Positions 44,918 through 53,596 of a DNA stretch of 64,000 bases are shown in pieces. How positions within the stretch are numbered: position 1 is the first letter of the stretch; each line of letters opens with the position of its first letter. Below the pieces are notes generated by a model, which saw only the letters and a program-made list of their open reading frames with translations, did no database searches and was not told the DNA's origin. This stretch comes from Flavobacterium sediminilitoris (GTDB lineage Bacteria; Bacteroidota; Bacteroidia; Flavobacteriales; Flavobacteriaceae): assembly GCF_023008245.1 (NCBI RefSeq), contig NZ_CP090145.1:1-64000 (forward strand), in the 5' to 3' direction. The position numbers and the translations under genes were made by a program.

Positions 44918-45460
44918 TTAAACATAGAAATATTTTCCAAACCAAATACTTTCACAATTAGTCAAACATATATCTTTTAATTCAAATATTGCGGTTTGAT
45001 TTTCTTGTTTAGGTTTATAAATTCCGGTTTTGATATATTCATAGAATTCATTTTTGTTTTCTCTAAACCAATTTATTTTGGTAAAGCCTTTCACAGATAA
45101 AAATAATTTTAAAAAGGTCTTATCATTTTGAACTTGTTCTTTAAGTATTTCTTCAAAATCTAAATTATCATTTTCATCATCTATGAGTTTGTTGGTTTTC
45201 AAGGTTTCTATTCCATTTGAAGTAGGAAAATCATATTTTGATTCTAAGTTAATTGTTAAATCTATCAGTCCAAGTTTAGCAATTTGCCCCATACTAATAT
45301 TAAATGATAAATCAAGTTTTAGGTTATCATAAACAAATTTCTGTATGGCTTTATTAATCTCGTCTGAATTATCCAATATTAATTCTATTTCAGAGTTTAT
45401 AAGCTCAGGAAATTCTTGATATTTTATATTATCTATTATGTATTCAAAATCAATTGTCAT
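44918..45460 (-). CDS. Hypothetical cytosolic protein
   Basis: 180 aa, acidic, no signal peptide or membrane helix. Mixed helix/strand with a central beta part (LDLSFNISMGQIAKLGLIDLTINLES) and a C-terminus rich in aromatic residues (NCESIWFGKYFYV). No family recognised. Lies in a unit starting TTAGCA at site 11 whose downstream repeat (site 10) is damaged. Confidence 0.6.
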   Translation of the reverse strand: MTIDFEYIIDNIKYQEFPELINSEIELILDNSDEINKAIQKFVYDNLKLDLSFNISMGQIAKLGLIDLTINLESKYDFPTSNGIETLKTNKLIDDENDNLDFEEILKEQVQNDKTFLKLFLSVKGFTKINWFRENKNEFYEYIKTGIYKPKQENQTAIFELKDICLTNCESIWFGKYFYV

Positions 45461-45485
45461 ATTTTATGATTATTTTTTGAATGAA

Positions 45486-45639
45486 TGCTAACGTGTTGCC
45501 GCTTGTTGCAGTTGCATAAATTTATGACAAAAGATTACAAGTACAAAACTCTTCATGGAATTTTCAGAGACTCGAGCACTTTGTGCAAACTGATGTAACA
45601 AATTCCCGACCAAGCAATTGCCACAAACGGCTGTTAGCA
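45486..45639 (-). repeat. attC-like site 11 (family I, best structured)
   Basis: Perfect 7-bp arms TGCTAAC (45486-45492) / GTTAGCA (45633-45639). The next inner arm GCCGCTTGTTGCAGTTGC (45498-45515) pairs with GCAATTGCCACAAACGGC (45614-45631) with 3 mismatches in 18. Family I interior. Confidence 0.72.
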
Positions 45640-45655
45640 CTCGTTTTTAATTTGT

Positions 45656-46483
45656 TTATGCTGTTCCACAGATATTTTGAACAACTGGTTCCAGTGCAGC
45701 ACCAATTAAATAACCAATAATCCCAGCTAATATTAATAACCAAGGAGTTTCTTTTATTAATGCAATACAGCCAGGTAAAGTTAATCCATAAATATATTTA
45801 CGTTTTATATTTACTTTAAGTTCATCATTTTCAACTCTGTGAATTATACTTGCAAGGATGTCAACTTTTTTCAAGGTTGACATGTGCAATTTTAAATATT
45901 CCTTATTATCAAAAGCAGCAGCCTCATCAGCACCTGTCATTGCATTTTGAGTAGTGATAAAATTTCTTTCGGCAAGATTTAAAAATCTTCCTTTCGGTTG
46001 GTTTTTTTCATAACCATAAGTATAAATATGTCCAAGAATTATTGGAAAATCGTATTTAAAATCATCTGCAATTTCAAAAGTTTGCCCATTTAATATTCGT
46101 ATTCGATTATTTATTGCTTCAAAACCATAATTTGAATCCCTCATGTTCCAATGAATCCATCTATGTGCAGGATATGATCTAACAAACGCAGAAAATTCAT
46201 TTAACATAACTTTTTCAAGAGAATCATATTCAGTATCAGTGAGATTATTAAAATCTAATCCATTTAGTTGAGCTTGTAAATGAATTGAAAATGATTTTGT
46301 TTGAGCCGTCTTTAAATTACGCATGCAAATAGACGTAACGCGTGGAGTTCTTCCATGATTTGTGATAAAAGATTCGCAAGAATAATGTATAATATAGCAT
46401 TTCACTTTATCCTTTAGTAATTCGTTTAGCATGTCGAAACCTTCTTTTCTTTCACGTAATCTTGGAGAGTTGAATATCTGCAT
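45656..46483 (-). CDS. Hypothetical protein with C-terminal membrane helix
   Basis: 275 aa. N-terminal 200 residues are soluble and contain YPAHRWIHWNMRDSNYGFEAINNRI, which looks like part of a conserved domain (possibly nuclease-like, unproven), preceded by a strand pair around CYIIHYSCESF. The C-terminal PWLLILAGIIGYLIGAALEP is a single membrane helix. It is the first gene upstream in the array direction; no attC-like repeat was found on its 5' side. Confidence 0.62.
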   Translation of the reverse strand: MQIFNSPRLRERKEGFDMLNELLKDKVKCYIIHYSCESFITNHGRTPRVTSICMRNLKTAQTKSFSIHLQAQLNGLDFNNLTDTEYDSLEKVMLNEFSAFVRSYPAHRWIHWNMRDSNYGFEAINNRIRILNGQTFEIADDFKYDFPIILGHIYTYGYEKNQPKGRFLNLAERNFITTQNAMTGADEAAAFDNKEYLKLHMSTLKKVDILASIIHRVENDELKVNIKRKYIYGLTLPGCIALIKETPWLLILAGIIGYLIGAALEPVVQNICGTA

Positions 46484-47199
46484 AGGTTTTTATAAAATTA
46501 CTGGTAACTAGTTCATATATATAACTCTGTCATACATATACGTACTAAAATGGTTGTATAGATATGATAAGTATCCTGTTTTTATATTCTCAAATATATA
46601 AAATAATCCCTACTAATAATTAAAAGGTTTTTAATTTGCTGTAGATTTTAGGAGGCGTCATACTACACTGTACACTATTTTTCGTTGCATAGTAGATTAC
46701 AATAATGGATATTTTACAAGAGAAACACAGAAAATCTAAAACCATCACCTATCAGTATTTTTTCCTCATTATTAAAAACGAAACTGTTTTCTCTGCTGTT
46801 CTTCTAGTTTCAATATGGTTTTGTTCAAACATGCTTCGAAAAAGGGGTACCACAACCCCGAACAAAACCCGAACAAAACCCTAACAAAACTCGAACGAAA
46901 CTAAAATCAAATAAAAACGCACGAATGCCTATTGTAATTTCATTTTACTGTAAAAGAAAATGATTTTTTTTCTTGATCTAAAATAAAGCAAGGAAAATCA
47001 TTTTTATCAGTTTTCACTTCATCAAACGATTCTGATAATTGCCCGAATATTATAATTTGGTAAAAATCGGGTGTAATTTCTTAATCTTATTTTTGTTTTC
47101 TAATCGTTATATTGGTCGTTTAACAGGGTTACTTAAGCGTGTCGTAAATTATAACATACATAGTTATTATTTTGTAGTAAAAGCTACAAATAAGTTGTA
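46484..47199. other. 716-nt gene-poor junction beside the array
   Basis: No integrase or attI was recognised. Contents: four imperfect 11-bp tandem repeats of CCCGAACAAAA (46857-46900); a hairpin AAAATGATTTT (46957-46967) / AAAATCATTTT (46994-47004) with inner CTTG/CAAG; TTTGTAG-N6-CTACAAA (47171-47190) just after the MBOAT gene; and a possible 59-aa ORF (46705-46884, plus strand) with a hydrophobic middle whose end is encoded by the tandem repeats. The ORF has no recognised family. Confidence 0.5.
46857..46900. repeat. Four tandem 11-bp repeats
   Basis: Units CCCGAACAAAA, CCCGAACAAAA, CCCTAACAAAA, CTCGAACGAAA, directly adjacent. The first two are identical. Confidence 0.8.
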
Positions 47200-48714
47200 T
47201 TAAAACTGAAAATAAATAAAAGGTTGTGCTCCTTCTGATGCTGTTGCAAAAACAATCCAAAAGACAAAACCTAATATAATGGCTTGTATCCAAAATGGTA
47301 ATTTTCCAAAAAGTTTTTCATTGAACGTTGTAATTCTTTCTGGTAAAAAATGCCATATAAAACCAAAGGCTAACACAATAAAAACATTACTATAACCTAA
47401 AATAATAGTTTGCCATTGCTCAATATTAAAGGTTAATTTTCCTATGTTTTCGGTTATTTGAAAAGCTGTTTCAAAATCTTTTGCTCTAAAGAATAACCAA
47501 CAAAAAACTACGAAATGAAAAGTTAGCAAAATTTTAATTGTTTTTACAATTCCATTTTTAGGTAATTTTATTCTTGAATCAAAGAATCTTTCAAATGCCA
47601 ATGCTAATCCGTGAAGAACTCCCCAAAAAACGAACTTCCAATTTGCACCATGCCACAATCCACCTAGTAACATAGTCATAAATAAATTAAAATAGGTTCG
47701 GATTTTACCTTTACGGTTTCCTCCCATTGAAATATATAAATAATCACGTAACCATGACGATAATGATATATGCCATCTTCTCCAAAATTCTGTAATTGAA
47801 GCGGATTTATAAGGGGTTCTAAAGTTTGGTGGCAATGTGAATCCCATTAACAGAGCTAAACCAATTGCCATATCGGAATATCCTGAAAAATCGCAATAAA
47901 TTTGAATTGCATAGCCATAAGAAGCCATTAAGTTTTCAAATGCTGTATAAAAATTTGGAGCGTCGAAAACACGATCAACAAAGTTTGATGAAATATAATC
48001 TGAAATTACTGCTTTTTTTATCAAACCACCTATAATTAGGTATAAGGCTTTATTAAAATCTTCTTTTGTAAGGTTTAACTTTTGATAAATTTGAGGAATA
48101 AAATCGCTTGCTCTTACAATTGGTCCTGCTACTAATTGTGGAAAGAAAGAAACGAAAAACAAGAAATCCATAAAGCTTTTCGTTGGTTCTAAATCTTTTC
48201 GATAAACGTCTATTGTATAACTAAGAGTTTGAAAAGTATAAAATGATATTCCTACTGGTAAAATAATATCTGAAAAGGTAACATTGCCTTCAAAAAGCAT
48301 ATTAAAATTGGCTACCAAAAAATGAGTATATTTAAAATATACTAACATTCCTAGGTTAATAAACAAACTTAAAATTAAATAAAACTTCCTGTAGAATTTA
48401 ACTGTTTCTGTATAAATTAATCGTGATAAGCTATAGTCTACTACTGAGGAGAAAATTAGCAACCAAAAGTATATTCCACTAGATTTATAATAGAAAAATA
48501 ATGAAAATAGAACCACATAAGTAATTCTAAAATAATGTGTTTTTCTACTTAATATATAAATAAAATAGAATACTGAAAAGAATCCTAAAAACAATCCACT
48601 ATTAAACAATAATGGTTCTTTAGGATTAAAAATAAACCAGCTCTGAATTGTTTCTGTATTCAGATTTGCTATAATATTTTGTAACCACGTTTGTATAAAA
48701 AATAAGGCTTTCAC
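47200..48714 (-). CDS. MBOAT-family membrane O-acyltransferase (AlgI/PatA-like)
   Basis: 504 aa, multi-pass. MBOAT core: ITEFWRRWHISLSSWLRDYLYI and GGLWHGANWKFVFWGVLHG, the latter with the catalytic-type His. It probably passes acetyl groups across the membrane to a polysaccharide or peptidoglycan modified by a periplasmic partner. The start is GTG (48714-48712), 1 nt after the stop of the LysM/SGNH gene. Last gene of argS - SGNH - LysM/SGNH - MBOAT. Confidence 0.9.
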   Translation of the reverse strand: MKALFFIQTWLQNIIANLNTETIQSWFIFNPKEPLLFNSGLFLGFFSVFYFIYILSRKTHYFRITYVVLFSLFFYYKSSGIYFWLLIFSSVVDYSLSRLIYTETVKFYRKFYLILSLFINLGMLVYFKYTHFLVANFNMLFEGNVTFSDIILPVGISFYTFQTLSYTIDVYRKDLEPTKSFMDFLFFVSFFPQLVAGPIVRASDFIPQIYQKLNLTKEDFNKALYLIIGGLIKKAVISDYISSNFVDRVFDAPNFYTAFENLMASYGYAIQIYCDFSGYSDMAIGLALLMGFTLPPNFRTPYKSASITEFWRRWHISLSSWLRDYLYISMGGNRKGKIRTYFNLFMTMLLGGLWHGANWKFVFWGVLHGLALAFERFFDSRIKLPKNGIVKTIKILLTFHFVVFCWLFFRAKDFETAFQITENIGKLTFNIEQWQTIILGYSNVFIVLAFGFIWHFLPERITTFNEKLFGKLPFWIQAIILGFVFWIVFATASEGAQPFIYFQF

Positions 48715-48715
48715 T

Positions 48716-50146
48716 TTATTTTACAGCTTTAAATTGTTCGTAATTCATCATTAAAGCTTCAAAAAATAGCTTTCCTTGTAATTCATATCCTGCTTTTGAA
48801 TAATGTACTTTGTCTTTTGACATTAGTCCTTTTTTATAATTTTCATCTACACTAAATAATCCTCCTAAGGCTTGAAACATATCCCAAACTGCAATATTAT
48901 TTTCAACTGCTGTTTCTAGCACTTTCTTGGCATAATCTGCTACAATTGTATTAGGATATTTTCGTTTAAAATAAGAAGGTGGCGAAGTCGTTAACAAAAT
49001 TTCAACTCCTGGATTTTTTGCTTTAATATTTTGAATCATTACTTGTAATTCCTCAAAATAAATTGCGGTTTCTTTTTTATCAAAACTTTCATTGGTTCCT
49101 AATGAAATAACAATTAAATCGCTTTCTAATGCTTTCAGTTGATTATAAAACATAGGGAATTTATTATAATCAGATGCTTTTGCTCCGTTAACACCAATAG
49201 CACTATAAACTATTCCTGGATCATTATTTTCTAAAACTAATCCGTTTAATGCAAAAGGTGATGAGGCCTTTTCGTTTGGAACCAGAAAAATAGATTCTAA
49301 AGGTTCTTGACTATAATAGTTTTGGGAAGCAATATCTTCAAATAATGTTAATGGAATGAATTCTGTTTTAATGGTATTCTTAAATTGCATTTCATTTGTT
49401 GGAATTCTTAATGTTTTTCCTGCCTGAATAGTATTAGAACGTAATCCATTTGCTTTTTTTATTGCCGCAACACTAACTTTGTATTTATCTGCAATAATGG
49501 AAAGCGCTTCTCCTGATCTAATTTTATGTGTTATTGTTTTTGGGGTAGATGATTCAATAGTAATATCTTTTGATGCTGTTGCTAAATTGAAACTTCTTTC
49601 ATTGTTTGGTGTTACTAATTTTACTGAATTGAATTTGTATGCTTTATTTCTTACCGAAACTTGAACAACAAAATCATTACTTTTAGTATATAATGCTATT
49701 CCACTTAATCCCACAGGTTGTGTTGTGTCGGGATAAATATTTCGATAGCTTTCAAAAGAAGTATTTGCTGAGTATTTAATAGCATAGCTCCCATTTGTTT
49801 TGGCTAAATTATGAGGAAATGAGAAACCTAATCCTCCATTTCCATATTTTTCTTGCAATAAGCTACGCATTTTTCCTGAAAATAAATCAGCTTGAATGTG
49901 TGAATCTCCAATGTGTACAATTCTTAGTTTGCAATCCTTTTTTTGTTCTAGTTGTAATAATTTTTCATAAAAGTTTTTAATGACACCAGCATTTACAATC
50001 TCGTTTCTATAAAATGAAATATTTGTAGAATCGACAGCCATTGTATCAATAACAACTTCATCTATTTCAAAATCGGTTGAATCTATTACTTGGGCAAAAA
50101 GTGTTTGCCCTAATAAAAGGAGAAATAACGAAACTTTATTGAGCAT
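48716..50146 (-). CDS. Secreted SGNH hydrolase with internal LysM domain
   Basis: 476 aa with a signal peptide (cut after LFAQ, residue 19). SGNH block I is RIVHIGDSHIQ (S82); block V is KVHYSKAGY near residue 455. A LysM domain (HKIRSGEALSIIADKYKVSVA ... IQAGKTLRIP, about residues 206-250) is inserted between them and would hold the enzyme on peptidoglycan. With the MBOAT gene it resembles the PatA/PatB or AlgI/AlgX pairing, where the SGNH protein moves or removes O-acetyl groups. Overlaps the upstream SGNH gene by 11 nt. Confidence 0.87.
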   Translation of the reverse strand: MLNKVSLFLLLLGQTLFAQVIDSTDFEIDEVVIDTMAVDSTNISFYRNEIVNAGVIKNFYEKLLQLEQKKDCKLRIVHIGDSHIQADLFSGKMRSLLQEKYGNGGLGFSFPHNLAKTNGSYAIKYSANTSFESYRNIYPDTTQPVGLSGIALYTKSNDFVVQVSVRNKAYKFNSVKLVTPNNERSFNLATASKDITIESSTPKTITHKIRSGEALSIIADKYKVSVAAIKKANGLRSNTIQAGKTLRIPTNEMQFKNTIKTEFIPLTLFEDIASQNYYSQEPLESIFLVPNEKASSPFALNGLVLENNDPGIVYSAIGVNGAKASDYNKFPMFYNQLKALESDLIVISLGTNESFDKKETAIYFEELQVMIQNIKAKNPGVEILLTTSPPSYFKRKYPNTIVADYAKKVLETAVENNIAVWDMFQALGGLFSVDENYKKGLMSKDKVHYSKAGYELQGKLFFEALMMNYEQFKAVK

Positions 50147-51611
50147 TTAAACTGTCTTTTATTTTATGAATACTATCTTTCTTAATCTTTACTTTTGGCA
50201 TTACTTTTCCTTTTAATCGCAATGTTTTATAGGTTGTATATCCTTCATTAATTTGTTTATACAACAATTTTGCTACTTCATTTGCTCCTCTAAAATTAAA
50301 ATGAGTATAGTCTTTATTTGCTTTTGCTGGTTCTCCTTCAACCCATTTCACCATACTTCCATCGCCACCCATTAAAGTATATAGATTAACGAATCCTGAT
50401 TCTGAAGCAATTGCATAGCGTTTTTGCGCTGTTGATAATGGTACTACTGCTGAGTCTGTTTTCATTTCTAATCCATATTTTGTGGATTTATCTGCTGTTG
50501 ATACAACTAGTATTGTTACATCTGGAAAACATTCTTTCAAATGTGCAACAACTCGTTCCATTTTTCTTTCATACCAAGAATAATTTAACGAACCGTAGTT
50601 TAAAACATTTGTTCCATAATGTAGAATAATCAAATCATAGCCTAATTGCTCTTGAAATTGATTCATCATGTTTTTTGAAAAAATTGACAATGGTAATCCC
50701 GAGTTTCCTCTACTTGAAAAATTATCAACATGAATTCCTTTTCCATCATCAAAATTAAATCCGTAAATAGGAATGCTATCTGCGTCTTTAAAAAACACTT
50801 TTAAAGATGAAATATTTCCTTCAGACAACTTCATTGTATTTAACCTTTTTGAGGGTAATAACTTTTTAGTAATTGTATCTCCGTTTGAAATATAAAACAC
50901 TTCTCCATCTTTGTTTTCAGATTGTCCATAAAACAAGGTTGGTTTGTTTAATTCCATTGCAAAACGTGTTTTATTTGCTTTATAGCGAACCCAAGGTGCG
51001 TTTAATGTATCATTTGCATAAAAAACATGTCCGTTTACTCCAAAAGGATATGATGGTTTTTTGCCTTTTAAATAGGATTGATATTTCCAATTAGATGAAA
51101 ATTCATGTACTAATGAGCTTCTTGAACTTGCTGATTCTGATGTGATACTAACGAAACCTACTCCATTTCCACCAAATTTTTCTTGAAGATAGGTTCTAAA
51201 ATCTTTAACAATCATATCGCCATCGGTCATAGAATCTCCGTAATAAGCAATACGTACATTTCCTTTCTTTTCGCTTTCTAACTGAAATAATTTTTCATAA
51301 AACGAGATTAAATATTGATTGCCTTTAAAATCATTATATTTTTCTGTTGGGAAAGCAACTCCGTTTTTCTTTTTTAGAATAACTTTCTTTTTCTGTTGTA
51401 TTTTTTTATTTTCTTTGATTTTAGTATTTGCTATTGTATCATTAGCTTCAGAAATAGCATCTAATAGTAAGCTATCAACTACAACATTTTTTGTAATTGT
51501 TTTATTTTCTGGAAATAGCTTCTTTGGCAACATTTCTTTAAAAAAAAGAAAGGCTGCCGTAGCAAGTATTAAAGCAAAAAATGTCCTGAAAAAATAAGAC
51601 GTTGATTTCAA
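50136..51611 (-). CDS. Membrane-anchored SGNH hydrolase-like protein
   Basis: 491 aa, TTG start; N-terminal membrane anchor (residues 8-25), Lys-rich linker, then SGNH domain: IAYYGDSMTDGD (S127), HYGTNVLNYG (block III-like) and DYTHFNFRGANEVA with the Asp-His pair. Probably a periplasmic acetyltransferase/esterase working with the MBOAT protein two genes downstream. Begins 17 nt after argS. Confidence 0.85.
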   Translation of the reverse strand: MKSTSYFFRTFFALILATAAFLFFKEMLPKKLFPENKTITKNVVVDSLLLDAISEANDTIANTKIKENKKIQQKKKVILKKKNGVAFPTEKYNDFKGNQYLISFYEKLFQLESEKKGNVRIAYYGDSMTDGDMIVKDFRTYLQEKFGGNGVGFVSITSESASSRSSLVHEFSSNWKYQSYLKGKKPSYPFGVNGHVFYANDTLNAPWVRYKANKTRFAMELNKPTLFYGQSENKDGEVFYISNGDTITKKLLPSKRLNTMKLSEGNISSLKVFFKDADSIPIYGFNFDDGKGIHVDNFSSRGNSGLPLSIFSKNMMNQFQEQLGYDLIILHYGTNVLNYGSLNYSWYERKMERVVAHLKECFPDVTILVVSTADKSTKYGLEMKTDSAVVPLSTAQKRYAIASESGFVNLYTLMGGDGSMVKWVEGEPAKANKDYTHFNFRGANEVAKLLYKQINEGYTTYKTLRLKGKVMPKVKIKKDSIHKIKDSLNAQ

Positions 51612-51627
51612 TTTGTTTAGTATAAAA

Positions 51628-53412
51628 TTACATTCTTTCTGGAACTTGAATTCCCAGTAATTGAAGTGCGTTCTTTATTGTATTTCCTACTGTTTTAGAT
51701 AATTGTACTCTAAAAACTTTCTTATTCATATCTTGTTCTGGTAAAATAGGCACGTTTTGATAAAACGAGTTAAATTCTTTTACCAAATCATAAGTATAAT
51801 TTGCTATTAGTGCTGGACTGTGATTGTCTGCTGCATTTTGAATAATATCTGGAAATAATTGCACTAATTTTATTAATTCTTTTTCCTTTTCATGTATCTC
51901 AATTGTGCTTGGAACTGTTTGTTCATATTCAAAATTAGATTTTCTTAAAATTGACTGAATACGAGCATACGTATATTGAATAAATGGTCCTGTATTTCCA
52001 TTAAAATCTACCGATTCTTCAGGATTAAATAGCATTTGCTTTTTAGGATCTACTTTCAACATATAGTATTTTAAAGCGCCTAGACCTATAATTTCATATA
52101 AAGAAGCTTTTTCTTCATTAGTATAACCGTCTAATTTCCCCAATTCTTCTGAAATCTTTTTTGCAGTTATTGTCATTTCTTCCATTAAATCATCGGCATC
52201 TACAACTGTTCCTTCACGTGATTTCATTTTTCCAGAAGGTAATTCTACCATTCCGTAACTTAAATGATATAAATTTTGAGCCCAATCAAATCCTAATTTT
52301 TTTAAGATTAAGAATAGTACTTTAAAGTGATAATCTTGTTCGTTACCAACTGTGTAAACCATTCCGCCTACATCTGGATAATCTTTTACACGTTGTATAG
52401 CTGTTCCAATATCTTGTGTCATATACACAGAAGTTCCATCAGCACGCAATACAATCTTTCTGTCTAAACCGTCTTCGGTTAAATCAATCCAAACAGAACC
52501 ATCTGGATCTTTTTCGAAAATTCCTTTTTCTAATCCTAGTTGTACTACTTCTTTTCCTAAAAGATACGTATTGCTTTCATAGTAATTTGGAATATCAAAA
52601 CTAACTCCTAAGTTTTTATAAGTTTGTTCAAAACCATCATATACCCATTGGTTCATTGTTTTCCAAAGCATTACTGTTTCTTCATCACCAGCTTCCCATT
52701 TACGAAGCATTTCTTGTGCTTCTAAAATTGAAGGTGCTACTTTTTTTGCTTCTTCTTCTGTTTTTCCTTGAGTTATTAATTCTTTTATTTCAGTTTTATA
52801 TTGCTTATCAAATTCAACATAAAAATTCCCTACAAATTTATCTCCTTTTAATCCCGTAGATTCTGGAGTTTTTCCTTCTCCATATTTTTGCCAAGCCAAC
52901 ATTGACTTACAAATATGGATTCCTCTATCATTGATAATTTGGGTTTTATATACTTTTTTACCTGAAGCTTTGATGATTTCGGCTACTGAATATCCTAATA
53001 AATTATTACGAATATGACCTAAATGCAAAGGTTTATTGGTGTTTGGTGAAGAATATTCTACCATTACCGATTTTTCACTTTCTTTTGGTGTTACAAAACC
53101 AAACGTATCATTATTTTTAATTGAATTGAAGAAGTTTACATAAAAAGCATCTGAAATTACAATGTTTAAAAAACCTGCAACTACATTAAATTTTTCAACT
53201 TCTTCTACATTCTCAACTAAGTAATTTCCTATCTTATTTCCTATCTCAACAGGGTTACCTTTTAAAGCTTTTACCAAAGGAAAAACAACCATTGTTATAT
53301 CACCTTCAAAATCTTTCCTAGTAGACTGAAATTCAACTTTATCAATGGTTAAATCGAATATGGATTGAACGGCTTTCTGGATGTGTGTTGTTAGTGTTTC
53401 TTGTAATGTCAT
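51628..53412 (-). CDS. argS: Arginyl-tRNA synthetase
   Basis: Class I synthetase, 594 aa. HIGH motif is HLGH (130-133) in NKPLHLGHIRNN, and the KMSKS region reads SGKMKSREG. N-terminal Add-1 domain and the C-terminal DALR anticodon domain (YTYARIQSILRK ... LLGIQVPERM) are complete. A minus-strand TACCTTTG matching the -7 consensus lies upstream. Probably shares transcription with the SGNH/MBOAT genes. Confidence 0.97.
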   Translation of the reverse strand: MTLQETLTTHIQKAVQSIFDLTIDKVEFQSTRKDFEGDITMVVFPLVKALKGNPVEIGNKIGNYLVENVEEVEKFNVVAGFLNIVISDAFYVNFFNSIKNNDTFGFVTPKESEKSVMVEYSSPNTNKPLHLGHIRNNLLGYSVAEIIKASGKKVYKTQIINDRGIHICKSMLAWQKYGEGKTPESTGLKGDKFVGNFYVEFDKQYKTEIKELITQGKTEEEAKKVAPSILEAQEMLRKWEAGDEETVMLWKTMNQWVYDGFEQTYKNLGVSFDIPNYYESNTYLLGKEVVQLGLEKGIFEKDPDGSVWIDLTEDGLDRKIVLRADGTSVYMTQDIGTAIQRVKDYPDVGGMVYTVGNEQDYHFKVLFLILKKLGFDWAQNLYHLSYGMVELPSGKMKSREGTVVDADDLMEEMTITAKKISEELGKLDGYTNEEKASLYEIIGLGALKYYMLKVDPKKQMLFNPEESVDFNGNTGPFIQYTYARIQSILRKSNFEYEQTVPSTIEIHEKEKELIKLVQLFPDIIQNAADNHSPALIANYTYDLVKEFNSFYQNVPILPEQDMNKKVFRVQLSKTVGNTIKNALQLLGIQVPERM

Positions 53413-53596
53413 TTTTCTTTGATTTTTAAAGGTGCAAAGGTAATAATTTAGAATTTAGAAATAAAATTTAGATTTCAGAATTTAAAGGGTGTAAAAATGT
53501 TAAAAAAAACACAAAAAAGTAAACCCTTGTAACAAAAACACAAATTAAATGTCTTGTAATAAATCATCAATCAATCAACGTTAAACAGTTTTTAAA

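Larger units (their letters stand above)
31737..46483 (-). mobile_element. Putative integrase-less gene cassette array (CALIN-like)
   Basis: About 14.7 kb in which all genes point the same way (minus) and one to four at a time are separated by attC-like palindromic repeats (13 sites: 11 complete, 2 partial). Reading on the minus strand, each unit begins TTRRRY-like and ends RYYYAA(C)-like. Within a unit the two ends are complementary: 8/8 (37.6-38.2 kb unit), 6/6 (31.9-32.7 kb), 7/8 (38.3-39.3 kb), 6/7 (41.1-43.0 kb), 5/6 (three others). This is expected if each unit was once a circle closed at attC. No tyrosine recombinase IntI or attI is visible. Two units are decayed. The interpretation is inference; the repeats and pairings are direct observation. 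Confidence 0.72.

Noticed and set aside
44763..44945. A 60-codon minus-strand ORF next to the 44.9-45.5 kb gene
   Set aside because: Overlaps the end of the larger gene and consists mostly of low-complexity Lys/Leu/Phe residues from AT-rich DNA; no start context.
31737..45639. The repeats as insertion-sequence ends or MITEs
   Set aside because: No target-site duplications or transposase were seen, the repeats always lie between genes in one orientation, and end pairing follows the gene unit rather than the repeat. MITE origin is not fully excluded for family II.
31737..45639. The repeats as toxin-antitoxin or retron-type RNA loci
   Set aside because: No reverse transcriptase, and the genes between repeats vary freely in type and number.
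45656..46483. The 275-aa protein as the missing integrase
   Set aside because: No tyrosine recombinase RxxR/HxxR...Y motifs are present; ends in a membrane helix.
46705..46884. 59-codon plus-strand ORF as a certain gene
   Set aside because: Its end is made of tandem repeats, and there is no recognisable family; kept only as a note in the spacer.
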